Assembly: GCA_963930185.1 (NCBI GenBank)
Contig: CAWVLT010000016.1
Span: 1-64,000 of the forward strand
Direction of reading: 5' to 3'
DNA length: 64,000 nt
From: JAGZEG01 sp963930185
GTDB lineage: Bacteria > Actinomycetota > Coriobacteriia > Coriobacteriales > UMGS124
Shown here: positions 8,600 through 16,647 of the stretch, piece by piece
Position numbering within the stretch: the first letter of the stretch is position 1
Layout: each line of letters opens with the position of its first letter
Notes under the pieces: generated by a model
Told to the model about the DNA's origin: nothing
Seen by the model: the letters and a program-made list of their open reading frames with translations, nothing else
Database searches by the model: none
Program-made: the position numbers and the translations under genes

Positions 8600-10532
8600 A
8601 TGTCACAGAACACCCTGAGCCGTCGCGCCTTCCTGCGTGGCGCCGCCGCCGGCACCATGGGCGTCACCACGCTCGCCGCGATGAGCTCGGTCGCCATCGC
8701 CGAGGAGGCCACCTCCGCCACCGAGGAGGCCGCGGCCGCCCCCGCCGGCACCTACGACATCATGGCGCAGTACTCCACCTACGGCCACGGCGAGAACCCC
8801 GACGCCGTTGCTCCCGCCACCCCCGAGGAGTACATCATCTCCAAGGGTGACGGCGTGCTGTCCGCCGGCGGCATGGTCGACGAGCTGGGCATCGCACCGG
8901 CTGACTTCATGCTCAACGTCCCGGCTTGGCTGGGCACCGCCCCCGAGATCACCGACATCGCCGACACCGAGGAGTGCGACGTGCTGGTGATCGGCGCCGG
9001 CAACGCCGGTACCGTGGCCGCCCTGCGCTGCCAGGAGGCCGGCCTGTCCACCATTCTGGCCGAGACCCAGACCGAGGGCGAGTACGACGAGTACGCCTGC
9101 GACATGGCCTGCTACAACTCCAAGCTGTTCCTCGACAAGGGCACGCCCGAGATCGACCCGATGGACATCTTCAACGAGTACATGCGCCAGTATCGCGGCC
9201 ACGCCCACCAGAAGCTCGTGCGCGACTACGCCACGCGCGGCGGCGAGATGTTCGACTGGATGTGCGGCTACATCCCCCCAGGAGTACATCGACGCCTACG
9301 CCAAGACCTCCAACTACAAGGGCAACGAGAACTTCAACGGCGAGCACTGCGGCCAGCTGTCGTTCCGCGGCATGATCCAGTGGCGTGACGAGGACTCCAA
9401 CATCAACATGTGGCCCTTCGTGATCCGCTCGCTGTTCGCCTCGCTGCAGGAGCTCGGCGGCCAGATGCGCTGGGGCTACCAGGGCATCGAGCTCGTCAAG
9501 GAGGGCGACGCCGTGACCGGCGCCATCCTGCGCGACGTCGACAACGTCTACCACCAGATCAACGCCAAGGCAGTCATCGTGTGCGCCGGCGACTTCGGCG
9601 GCAACCCCGACATGCGCCTGGACCTCTCCGACCAGCTGCGCAACCTTGCCTGGTCCTACGGCAAGGACCGCACCGACACCGGCTCGATCGGTGGCATGGG
9701 CCGCGACGGCTCGGGCATCAAGATGTGCCTGTGGGCGGGCGGCACCATGGAGGCCGGCCCCCGCGCCGCTCAGGCCGTGGGCTGCAACGGCCCGGCCGGC
9801 CTGGCGTTCGGTGGCGCCTGGCCGTGCTTCGGCAGCGACGGCAAGCGCTTCTACAACGAGTGCCTCATCAAGCATGGCTCCAACGGCTACCTCGACATGC
9901 TTCCTGACGGCTCGCTGCTGCTCCAGGTGACCGACTCCAACTGGGAGGAGTACCTCTCGCACCAGGGCTACGGCCACGAGACCATGGACCGCAGCTCCGA
10001 CTACATGGTGGAGGAGGTCCGCGAGAACATGGAGGCCTACGTGACCGGCCCCGACGGCTTCCCCGTGCGTGCGTTCTCGCGCTTCGGCAAGGAGTACACC
10101 ACCATGTACGCCGCCGACACCCTGGAGGAGGTCGCCCAGATCGCCGGTCTTGACGAGGAGGGCACGGCCAACTTCGTGGCCGAGGTCGCGCACTGGAACG
10201 AGATGTGCGAGGCCGGCGAGGACACCGACTGGGGCATCGACCCGCAGCTGCTCATGCCCATCAAGGACGCGCCGTTCTTCTTCGCGTTCACCACGACGGG
10301 CGGCAACCCCTCCAACGGCCTGTGCCAGCACGCCGCCGTCTGCACCGACGGTAACTACCAGGTGCTGACCGGCGCGAAGGCCCCCATCCCCGGCCTGTAC
10401 GCCGCCGGCAACACCTGCGGTCAGCGCATCGGCATCCAGTACACCACCCCCACGGCCGGCAACTCCTGCGGCTCGGCCCTGACCAGCGGCTTCTGCGCGG
10501 CTGACTGCGTGATCGCCGCACTGCAGGCGTAA
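8600..10532 (+). pseudogene. Tat-exported FAD-dependent reductase, apparent frameshift in a C6 run
   Basis: Fumarate-reductase-type flavoprotein, about 643 residues if the frame is restored. It begins with a Tat signal (LSRRAFLRGAA), then a long linker, and the FAD dinucleotide motif CDVLVIGAGNAG near residue 126. After ATC at 9271-9273 a run of six C (9274-9279) breaks the frame. With five C it reads Tyr-Ile-Pro-Gln-Glu-Tyr-Ile-Asp-Ala and joins the downstream frame (9372-10532). The C-terminal flavin motif is PIPGLYAAGNTCGQR, followed by a Tyr-Thr-Thr-Pro-Thr-Ala-Gly segment instead of the HGxNRLGGNA of fumarate reductases. The acceptor is therefore not predicted to be fumarate. AAAGGA precedes ATG 8600. 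It is divergent from its presumed regulator. Confidence 0.82.
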
Positions 10533-10640
10533 GGTATCCAAGGCGGAGGCCAACGCCCGGCGGCGCGTTCGGGTCGAAGGCCCGCAGCTAGAAGATCGGG
10601 CAAGCCGTAGCATACGGCGCGGCTCGCCAGCAAGGTGAAA

Positions 10641-10675
10641 CGGGGCGCCGTCGACATCGAATCGACGGCGCCCCG
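10641..10675 (+). terminator. Perfect 14-bp hairpin after the flavoprotein gene
   Basis: Arms 10641-10654 and 10662-10675 (CGGGGCGCCGTCGA and its complement) enclose a 7-base loop, about 110 bases after the flavoprotein stop and 119 bases before the next gene. It has no T run; likely terminator. Confidence 0.75.
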
Positions 10676-10793
10676 TGCATGGGGTATACAACAACGGGTT
10701 CGTAAAGGACAGGCGGGCAACACAGCGCCGGCAACCCGCGCCGTGGGGACGTCCGGCGACAGAGCACGCAACAGGCAGCTTGGAGGAATCGGG

Positions 10794-11705
10794 ATGCAGG
10801 ACACCTCGCAGGTCACAGAGCAGAGAGACGTCGTGGTCAAGCTCGAGCTCCCCTTTGCCGTGGAGCGGCGCGGCCACGCCGAGCGCGAGGCCGTCATTGG
10901 CTGGGACAGTCAGAAGACCCATGCTTACCTGCAGGCGCTGCAGCGCGAGATCGCCGCGAACGCCGACCAGTTCGCCGACTGCACCGTGCGCGCCGTGCGC
11001 CTGGGCGGGGGCATCGCCACCAACGCCCGTGCCGACGACCTGTGCCAGACCTGCCAGCTGCTGCGCAAGAGCCTGCGCTTTGCCGAGGGTGCACCCATGA
11101 GCGCCCGCGCCTCGATCTGCAACATCAGCGGGGCGAGCATGCCGCTGCTCAAGCGCGCCGGCGTCACGAGGTTCGACTTCGAGATGCTCGCGCTTGACAC
11201 CGCCGACTTCTCCCGCCTCAACCACAGCGATGCCCTGCAGGACCTTCCCTACATCGTGGACTGCTTCCTGCACGCCTACGCCAACGACAGCCTGGGGATG
11301 GTGCTCGCCTTTGGCTTTGACGCCCCCGACACCCACGCGTTTCGTCGCTCGGTCGTGGCGCTCACGCGCATGCCGGCAGCCCACCTCGTCCTGGAGCGCT
11401 GGCAGGGCACGGGGGCAGCGCAGGCCTCGCCCGAGCTTGAGGCCGCGCAGCTGAGTGAGGCGCGAGACGTGCTGGCCGCAGCGGGCTGGCACGAGTACGC
11501 ACCGCTCAAGTTCGCAAAGCCGGGCTGCGAGGACGTGTTCTGGGCCCTGGAGCACGCGGGCTGCGAGGTCCTCTCCTTCGGGCTGGGCGCCACCACGCGC
11601 TTCGACGGCGTAGAGACCACCAACACGAGCGACTGGGAGACCTACCTCGCCCACAGCGGCGACTTCGCGCGCATCACGGCAGATGTGCGCAGGCTGCGGG
11701 CATAG
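10794..11705 (+). CDS. HemW/HemN-like protein lacking the radical SAM cysteines
   Basis: Protein of 303 residues that follows the coproporphyrinogen-oxidase-like (HemW/HemN) layout: a Gly-Gly-Gly strand (RLGGGIAT), an Asn-Ile-Ser-Gly helix region, LKRAGVTRFDFEML (as LxxxGVxRxSxGxQ), and a C-terminal EYAPLKFAKPGCED, then GLGATTRFDG. The expected IPFCxxxCxxC that binds the 4Fe-4S cluster is replaced by LPFAVERRGHAE, so positions 22, 26 and 29 are Ala, Arg and Ala. It should not do radical SAM chemistry. It may be a heme-binding or chaperone-type relative. The start ATG 10794 has GGAGG 7 bases upstream; a longer frame from 10635 runs through the preceding terminator and was rejected. Confidence 0.75.
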   Translation: MQDTSQVTEQRDVVVKLELPFAVERRGHAEREAVIGWDSQKTHAYLQALQREIAANADQFADCTVRAVRLGGGIATNARADDLCQTCQLLRKSLRFAEGAPMSARASICNISGASMPLLKRAGVTRFDFEMLALDTADFSRLNHSDALQDLPYIVDCFLHAYANDSLGMVLAFGFDAPDTHAFRRSVVALTRMPAAHLVLERWQGTGAAQASPELEAAQLSEARDVLAAAGWHEYAPLKFAKPGCEDVFWALEHAGCEVLSFGLGATTRFDGVETTNTSDWETYLAHSGDFARITADVRRLRA

Positions 11706-11721
11706 CGCTCCCTAACAAAGA

Positions 11722-11789
11722 CAGAGTGCACCATCTCGGACAGAAACGCGCCCAGACGGGCCTTGCGATGTCCGAAACGATGCACTCTG
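11722..11789. repeat. Imperfect inverted repeat of the GAGTGCA family, convergent junction 1
   Basis: Arms of 21 bases at 11722-11742 and 11769-11789 pair with four mismatches. The left arm starts CAGAGTGCACCATCTCGGAC. The element lies between the converging HemW-like and CNNM genes, and a relative occurs at 15028-15091. It is probably a bidirectional terminator or REP-like element. Confidence 0.55.
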
Positions 11790-11886
11790 GCGGCTACTCT
11801 GACAGCTCATCTGGCCAGCGGGCCAATGACCAGCCCGCGCGAGACGACCGTGGCCTGCAGTCTGGCTAACGCTCCAGCCAGCAGCC

Positions 11887-13233
11887 TCACTCGTCCTCGG
11901 CCGCGGCCTCCTCGCTGCTCACCCAGAACTCGACGCGCGTGATGCGGTTGCCCTCCATCTCACGCACGGCAAAGCGCACCACCGTGGCGGTCGTGCCGAT
12001 CTCCTTGCGATAGCTGACCTCCTCGTCTGCCTGAGGGATGCGGTCGAACAGGTCGAGCAGAAGGCCGCCCAGGGTATCGTTGCCGTGGAAGTCCTCGTCA
12101 TCCTGCGCGTCAAAGCCCAGCAGGTCGGCAAGGCCGTCGGTGGCATACGAGCCGCTCGCCACGTAGTGGCCGGGCTCGACCTCGGTCAGCTCCTCCTCGG
12201 TGTCGCCGTGGAGGTACTCGTCCTCGAAGTCGCCGATGATCTCGCTGAAGATGTCGCCCATGGTCATGAGGCCGGCCGTACCGCCGTACTCGTCCACCGC
12301 GATGGCGATCTTGGCGCGCTCGGTGCGCATGATCTGGAGCAGGTTGACGACCGAGGTGCTCTCGGGCACCGCGATGATGCGACGGATGCGCAGGTTTGCC
12401 ATCGTGGCGTTCGCGGGCAGGTCATAGAGGTCCTTCATGTGGACGAAGCCCACGATGTCGTCCTTGTCCTTGCGGTAGATGGGGTAGCGCGTAAACTTGT
12501 GCTCGCGCACCACGCGCAGGTTCTCCTCGAGGCTGTCGTTCAGCGACAGGCACACCATGTCAGGGCGCGGCGTCATGGCGGCGGCGACGGTGCGGTCGGA
12601 GATGTCGAAGATGTTGTCGACGAACTCGTTCTGCTCGGAGTCGATGAGGCCGTTCTCGGTGCTCTCGTCGATGAGCAGGCGGATCTCGTCCTCAGTGTAC
12701 ACCTGATGCTCGTCGGCCGGGTCATGGCCCAGCAGGCGCATCACACCGTTGGTGATGGTGTTGAACAGCCACATCACCGGGTAGGTGAGGCGGTAGAACC
12801 ACACCAGGGGCGTGGCCGTGAGCAGGGCGTAGCGCTCGGTGGAGAAGATGGCGAGCGACTTGGGGATGAGCTCGCCCACCACGATGTGCAGCGCCGTCAC
12901 GATGATGAAGCCGATCGCAACCGAGACTGCCTTGACCGCGGCGTCGGGCATGCCAAAGAAGGCGAACACCGGGTGGAGCAGCTCGGAGACCGCCGGCTCG
13001 CCCAGCCAGCCCAGGGCGAGCGACGCCAGCGTGATGCCCAGCTGGCAGGCGGAGAGGTAGGCGTTCACGTCATGGGCGATGAGGCTGGCGTTCTTGGCGC
13101 CGGCCTTTCCCTCGGCCGCCAGCATGTCGATCTGGCTGCGCCGCACGCGCACGAGCGAGAACTCGGCCACGACGAAGAACGCGTTCATGAGCAGGAAGAA
13201 CACAACGAGAATGAGACTTAGCGCAACAGGCAT
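11887..13233 (-). CDS. CNNM/CorC (HlyC)-family membrane protein with CBS pair
   Basis: Membrane protein of 448 residues, related to CNNM magnesium transporters and bacterial CorB/CorC. In order: a DUF21/CNNM transmembrane domain (about 1-150: LILVVFFLLMNAFFVVAEFS, then LGWLGEPAVSEL), a juxtamembrane loop, a pair of CBS domains (about 215-325, with TPRPDMVCL), and a C-terminal CorC/HlyC domain (about 345-435). CBS pairs bind adenine nucleotides, and members export Mg2+ or exchange cations. The start was placed at ATG 13233, where the family's first membrane helix begins. AGGAGG is present but 12 bases upstream, so a TTG at 13242 is an alternative. It is divergent from the MFS gene. Confidence 0.9.
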   Translation of the reverse strand: MPVALSLILVVFFLLMNAFFVVAEFSLVRVRRSQIDMLAAEGKAGAKNASLIAHDVNAYLSACQLGITLASLALGWLGEPAVSELLHPVFAFFGMPDAAVKAVSVAIGFIIVTALHIVVGELIPKSLAIFSTERYALLTATPLVWFYRLTYPVMWLFNTITNGVMRLLGHDPADEHQVYTEDEIRLLIDESTENGLIDSEQNEFVDNIFDISDRTVAAAMTPRPDMVCLSLNDSLEENLRVVREHKFTRYPIYRKDKDDIVGFVHMKDLYDLPANATMANLRIRRIIAVPESTSVVNLLQIMRTERAKIAIAVDEYGGTAGLMTMGDIFSEIIGDFEDEYLHGDTEEELTEVEPGHYVASGSYATDGLADLLGFDAQDDEDFHGNDTLGGLLLDLFDRIPQADEEVSYRKEIGTTATVVRFAVREMEGNRITRVEFWVSSEEAAAEDE

Positions 13234-13637
13234 AAACGCCAACAACCTCCTAGAGAGGGTCTGACGGGATGTGCGCGAGCGAAGCCGCCCGCTCGACGCG
13301 GGCCTCGCCACGCAGCTCTCACCTGTTGCCAAGATGCCCCGCCGGGGCGTCGCGACGGCGGGGCCGGGCGAGACGCAGGCGGGCAAGGCGGTCGTCGAGT
13401 CGAAGCATGCGCTCGGCGGCACTCCCGATTCGATGCGTAAGCATACCAGATGTAGACAAAAAACCGGCACTGAATGGCTACAATACGGCGGCATGCGAAA
13501 CATCCCCGCATGCCCACGGGCACGCGGTGACACCCGCGCGCAAGACAACGCACGACATCGGAGACGCTCACGCGACAACCGAGATGCCCGCGGCCCCGAT
13601 CCCCGCAGGCGTCACGTAGCTAGAGGAGAGCACCACC
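13234..13637. other. Divergent intergenic region between CNNM and MFS genes
   Basis: No gene was recognised in these 404 bases. An A-rich patch at 13454-13464 and a TACAAT at 13479-13484 could belong to a promoter for the MFS gene, but the spacing to a -35 is poor. GAGGAG at 13623-13628 is the MFS ribosome binding site. Confidence 0.4.
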
Positions 13638-14963
13638 ATGCGCACTACCGACCAGGACAAACGCGAGCAGACCGGCCCGCACGCTGACGCACCCGCGTCA
13701 ATGGCGGCGTCCGCGCCATCGCCTACGCCTGCGTCCGCGCCATCGTCGGCCTCGGCAACCGCGACGGCCCTTTCGCCTGCCCGCGCACGCCTGTGCGTGG
13801 CGCTGCTCGTGCTGCTCGGGTTTGCCCTGGGGTGCTCGGAGTTCATCGTGATCGGAGTGGAGCCCGAGATCGCCGAGACCTTTGGCGTGTCGCTTGCGCG
13901 CGTAGGCCAGCTCATCAGCCTGTTCTCCATCGCCTACGCCATCCTCACGCCGATCCTTGCGATCACGACCGGTCGGTTCAGGCGCTACCAGCTGCTTGTC
14001 GTCTACGCGGTGGTCTTCTGCATCGCCAACGCCGTCATGGCGATCGCGCCCACGTTCGAGACCCTGCTTGCCTCGCGCATCCTCATGGGAGCCGTGTCCG
14101 GCGCGCTGCTTGCCGTCGGGGTGACCTACATCCCCGAGCTCGTGGGGCCCACGCGCATGTCCATGACCATTTCGGTGGTGTACGCGGCGTTCTCCGTCGC
14201 CATGGTGCTTTCCACCTCCGCCGGCAAGATCATCGCCTCGACCGTTGGCTGGGAATTTGCGATGATGGGCACGCTCGTGATGGCGATCGTCGTGAGCGTG
14301 GCCCTGCTGCTCGTGATGCCGCGCACCGGCGCCACCGACGAGCCCGCGACGATGCGCGAGCAGGCCGGCCTGCTCGCCGAGCCGCAGATCCTCACCGGCA
14401 TGGCGATCTTCGTGTTTGGCGTGGGGTCGGTCTACGTGTTCTACGGCTACGTCACGCCCTACCTCGAAAACGTGCTGGGGATGAGCGCCGCGGGAGCGAG
14501 CGCCGTGCTCATGGCGTACGGCGGGGTGTGCTTCTTCTCCAACCTGCTCTCCGGCTGGGTGGATAGCCGCTTTGGCATGAAGGCGCTGCTCGTGACGTTT
14601 CCCGCGCAGGCGTTGCTGCTGCTCGCGCTCTTCCTGACGGGCACGGCCGTCCCCGCCTCCGTCACGACGATACTGCTCGTCGCGCTGAGCATGTACGTCG
14701 TGTCGGTCCCGTGCATATCGATGTTCATGCAGACGGCCAATCGTCGCCACCCAAAGGCGCTCACCCTTGCCAGCTCGCTTGAGCCCATGTCGTTCAACAT
14801 GGGCATTGCGTTTGGCACCGCGGTGGGCGGGGCCGTGGTGTCCGGGCCGGGCATCAGCCACGTGGGTCTGGTCGGCGCCGTGTTCTCGCTGGTTGCCTTT
14901 GCGCTGGTGGGAGTGACGATGATCCTGGTGCGCAGACGCGACAAGGCAGGCAAGGCGGAATAG
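13638..14963 (+). CDS. MFS drug-type efflux transporter (DHA1/AraJ-like)
   Basis: Major facilitator of 441 residues. A hydrophilic Ala/Ser/Pro-rich N-terminal tail (about 1-50) is followed by 12 predicted membrane helices. Helix 1 (LVLLGFALGCSEFIVIGVEP) and the loop 2-3 region (LITPILAITTGRFRRYQ-like) match the DHA1/AraJ group of sugar and drug exporters, and ASRILMGAVSGALLAVGV matches the motif in helix 4. The C-terminus is Arg/Lys-rich and cytoplasmic. Likely proton-coupled efflux; the substrate is not predictable. GAGGAG precedes ATG 13638 by 9 bases. No regulator is adjacent. Confidence 0.9.
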   Translation: MRTTDQDKREQTGPHADAPASMAASAPSPTPASAPSSASATATALSPARARLCVALLVLLGFALGCSEFIVIGVEPEIAETFGVSLARVGQLISLFSIAYAILTPILAITTGRFRRYQLLVVYAVVFCIANAVMAIAPTFETLLASRILMGAVSGALLAVGVTYIPELVGPTRMSMTISVVYAAFSVAMVLSTSAGKIIASTVGWEFAMMGTLVMAIVVSVALLLVMPRTGATDEPATMREQAGLLAEPQILTGMAIFVFGVGSVYVFYGYVTPYLENVLGMSAAGASAVLMAYGGVCFFSNLLSGWVDSRFGMKALLVTFPAQALLLLALFLTGTAVPASVTTILLVALSMYVVSVPCISMFMQTANRRHPKALTLASSLEPMSFNMGIAFGTAVGGAVVSGPGISHVGLVGAVFSLVAFALVGVTMILVRRRDKAGKAE

Positions 14964-15027
14964 GGCCGCGCCGGCCACCTCGCAGACAGCCCCGGCAAGA
15001 GCGCCCAACGATCTCGCCGCAACGTCT

Positions 15028-15091
15028 CAGTGCAACAATCTAGACGTTCTGACGATTGCGAAGCCGGTAAAGTGTCCAGATAGTTGCACTC
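15028..15091. repeat. Imperfect inverted repeat of the GAGTGCA family, convergent junction 2
   Basis: Arms CAGTGCAACAATCTAGACG (15028-15046) and the complement of GAGTGCAACTATCTGGACA (15073-15091) form a long imperfect hairpin. Like its relative at 11722-11789 it lies between two converging genes, here the MFS and DUF2200 genes. Confidence 0.55.
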
Positions 15092-15134
15092 GGCGTCATT
15101 TGCGCTGCCGGGCCAGCTTCCAGACAGGGCATCC

Positions 15135-15485
15135 CTATTTTCGCAGCACCTTCTCCATCGGCTTACCCTTGGCCAGCTCGTCTACGAGCTTGTCCAGATA
15201 GCGGATCTCGCGCATGAGAGGCTCCTCAATGTCCTCGACCCTCACGCCGCACACGACCCCTTTGATGAGAGCCCGATTGGGGTTAGGCGCGGGGGCCTCG
15301 CTGAAGAACGCGCCGTAGTCGATGTCCGAATCGACCAGCCGAGCAATCTCGTCAGCCGAATAGCCCGTGAGCCACGAGATGACCTCGTCAACCTCCGCCT
15401 TGGTCCGGCCCTTGCGCACGGCCTTGTTCACCAGCAGCGGGTAGACCTTCGAGAGCTTCATCGCGTAGACTGTCTCGTTCTTCAT
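15135..15485 (-). CDS. DUF2200-family protein
   Basis: Small cytoplasmic protein of 116 residues, full length for the DUF2200 family. It begins with the typical MKNETVYAMKLSKVYPLL, followed by AVRKGRTKAEVDEVISWLTG and a C-terminal helix rich in Lys. No biochemical role is established for the family. The start ATG 15485 has GGAGAGG 6 bases upstream. The methyltransferase gene is upstream on the same strand with a 63-base gap, so the two may be co-transcribed. Confidence 0.88.
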   Translation of the reverse strand: MKNETVYAMKLSKVYPLLVNKAVRKGRTKAEVDEVISWLTGYSADEIARLVDSDIDYGAFFSEAPAPNPNRALIKGVVCGVRVEDIEEPLMREIRYLDKLVDELAKGKPMEKVLRK

Positions 15486-15548
15486 AGTCGCCTCTCCCCT
15501 CTCGGCCCAAACCATGATCTCGACAATGTACCCGGCCACGCCCCTGGC

Positions 15549-16307
15549 TCACACGAACGCCCGCACCACCGCACTCTCGAACGCCAAACCGGCAAGAGCC
15601 TCGTTCGCGTCGTCTCGCTGGGGCTCGAGGGGTAGCTTGTTGAGGGACTCCCAGCGTGCGAAGCCCGCCTCGCGCAGGAGCGCCTCAAACTCGCCTCTCG
15701 TTGGCGCCACGGCAAAGACGTTGCGTCCGCTAGGATGTCCGCCAAGGTGCTCGCCGATATGCTCGCCGGCATGGTCCCCGATATGCTCGCCAGCCCGATC
15801 GTCGGCCTCCGAGCATGCGCGAGCCACCGCCACCGGCACGGGTTGCAGCGCCAGCACCGCGTCGTGGTAGAGATACCCGCCGGGCGCGAGCACGCGGGCG
15901 ATCTCGCGCAGCACCGCCAGCTGATCGGGCATCAGGTTGAGCACGCTGTTGATTACAACCACGTCCACCGAGGCACCCTCGATACCAGCCGACCGCAGGT
16001 CGCTCGGATCAGCCTGCACAAGGCGCATGTGACACCGCCAGTCCTCGCCTGCCCAGTGCTGTTGGGGCGCACGCCCAACGGCAGCGGCGATCCGCTCGGC
16101 CGACGAGTCCGTCCCGATGACGAACCCCTCGCGCCCGACCCGGTCGGCGATCTTGAAGGCGCCCAGCCCCTTGCGGCACTCCAAGTCGAGCACGCGTTTG
16201 CCCGCAAGGTCATCGGGCAGCACCATGACGCAGCGTGTGTAGTGGCGGGCGGCACGGCGCCACCTCGCATCGCACCCGCCGGCAACCTCACTGCTCGCGA
16301 CAGCCAT
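15549..16307 (-). CDS. Class I SAM methyltransferase (ArsM/UbiE-like) with His-rich insert
   Basis: Cytoplasmic methyltransferase of 252 residues with a Rossmann SAM-binding motif (RVLDLECRKGLGAFKIA; the usual DxGxGxG is degenerate), the acidic loop VIGTDSSAERIAAA, and motif IV-VI segments (VVINSVLNLMPDQLAVLREI, then RVLAPGGYLYHDAVL). The order resembles arsenite methyltransferase ArsM, but the late Cys pair that binds As(III) is absent. In its place is a tandem-repeat insert made of (A/I)GEHIG/DH-type units (about residues 175-192), rich in His, Asp and Glu. This may bind metal. The start ATG 16307 is preceded by AGGAG at 8 bases. The substrate is unknown. Confidence 0.75.
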   Translation of the reverse strand: MAVASSEVAGGCDARWRRAARHYTRCVMVLPDDLAGKRVLDLECRKGLGAFKIADRVGREGFVIGTDSSAERIAAAVGRAPQQHWAGEDWRCHMRLVQADPSDLRSAGIEGASVDVVVINSVLNLMPDQLAVLREIARVLAPGGYLYHDAVLALQPVPVAVARACSEADDRAGEHIGDHAGEHIGEHLGGHPSGRNVFAVAPTRGEFEALLREAGFARWESLNKLPLEPQRDDANEALAGLAFESAVVRAFV

Positions 16308-16647
16308 ACGCCCATCTCCTACCCGGATCCCGAAGGACTCGGCCCTGAGTCTGCAGAGAGTCAAACCCCGCTCTGCGCATCCCAAAAACACGCGTCCCAC
16401 ACTATGTACCCCATCGGCCTCCTGCTGGCAGCCCCCATGGCCTTGCCTCTCGAAACCCGAACACCAGAAGAACCAGCGGTGGAGCGTTAGCAATTGATGC
16501 CGGGATGGCGAACTGACATCAATACCAACGGTGAAATGGAAAGTTTTGGCACTTTGGTACGAGCTAAAGCGCAACGACTTTTTTGATTTGCATGTCTAAT
16601 TATATAAGATATATTCTTTATTAATTTGATATTCATTTTTCTTGAAT
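16308..16647. other. Intergenic region with an AT-rich island
   Basis: No gene was recognised. Bases 16565-16645 are strongly AT-rich (runs such as TTTTTTGATTTG and TTATATAAGATATA), in sharp contrast to the surrounding DNA. It may be the end of an acquired segment or a promoter region; no tRNA, integrase or attachment repeat was found next to it. Confidence 0.5.

Noticed and set aside
10635..10793. N-terminal extension of the HemW-like protein
   Set aside because: The extension would be encoded by the preceding terminator hairpin, and a proper ribosome binding site lies just before ATG 10794.
16565..16645. AT-rich island as an integration site or replication origin
   Set aside because: No DnaA-box cluster, integrase, tRNA end or flanking direct repeats were seen.
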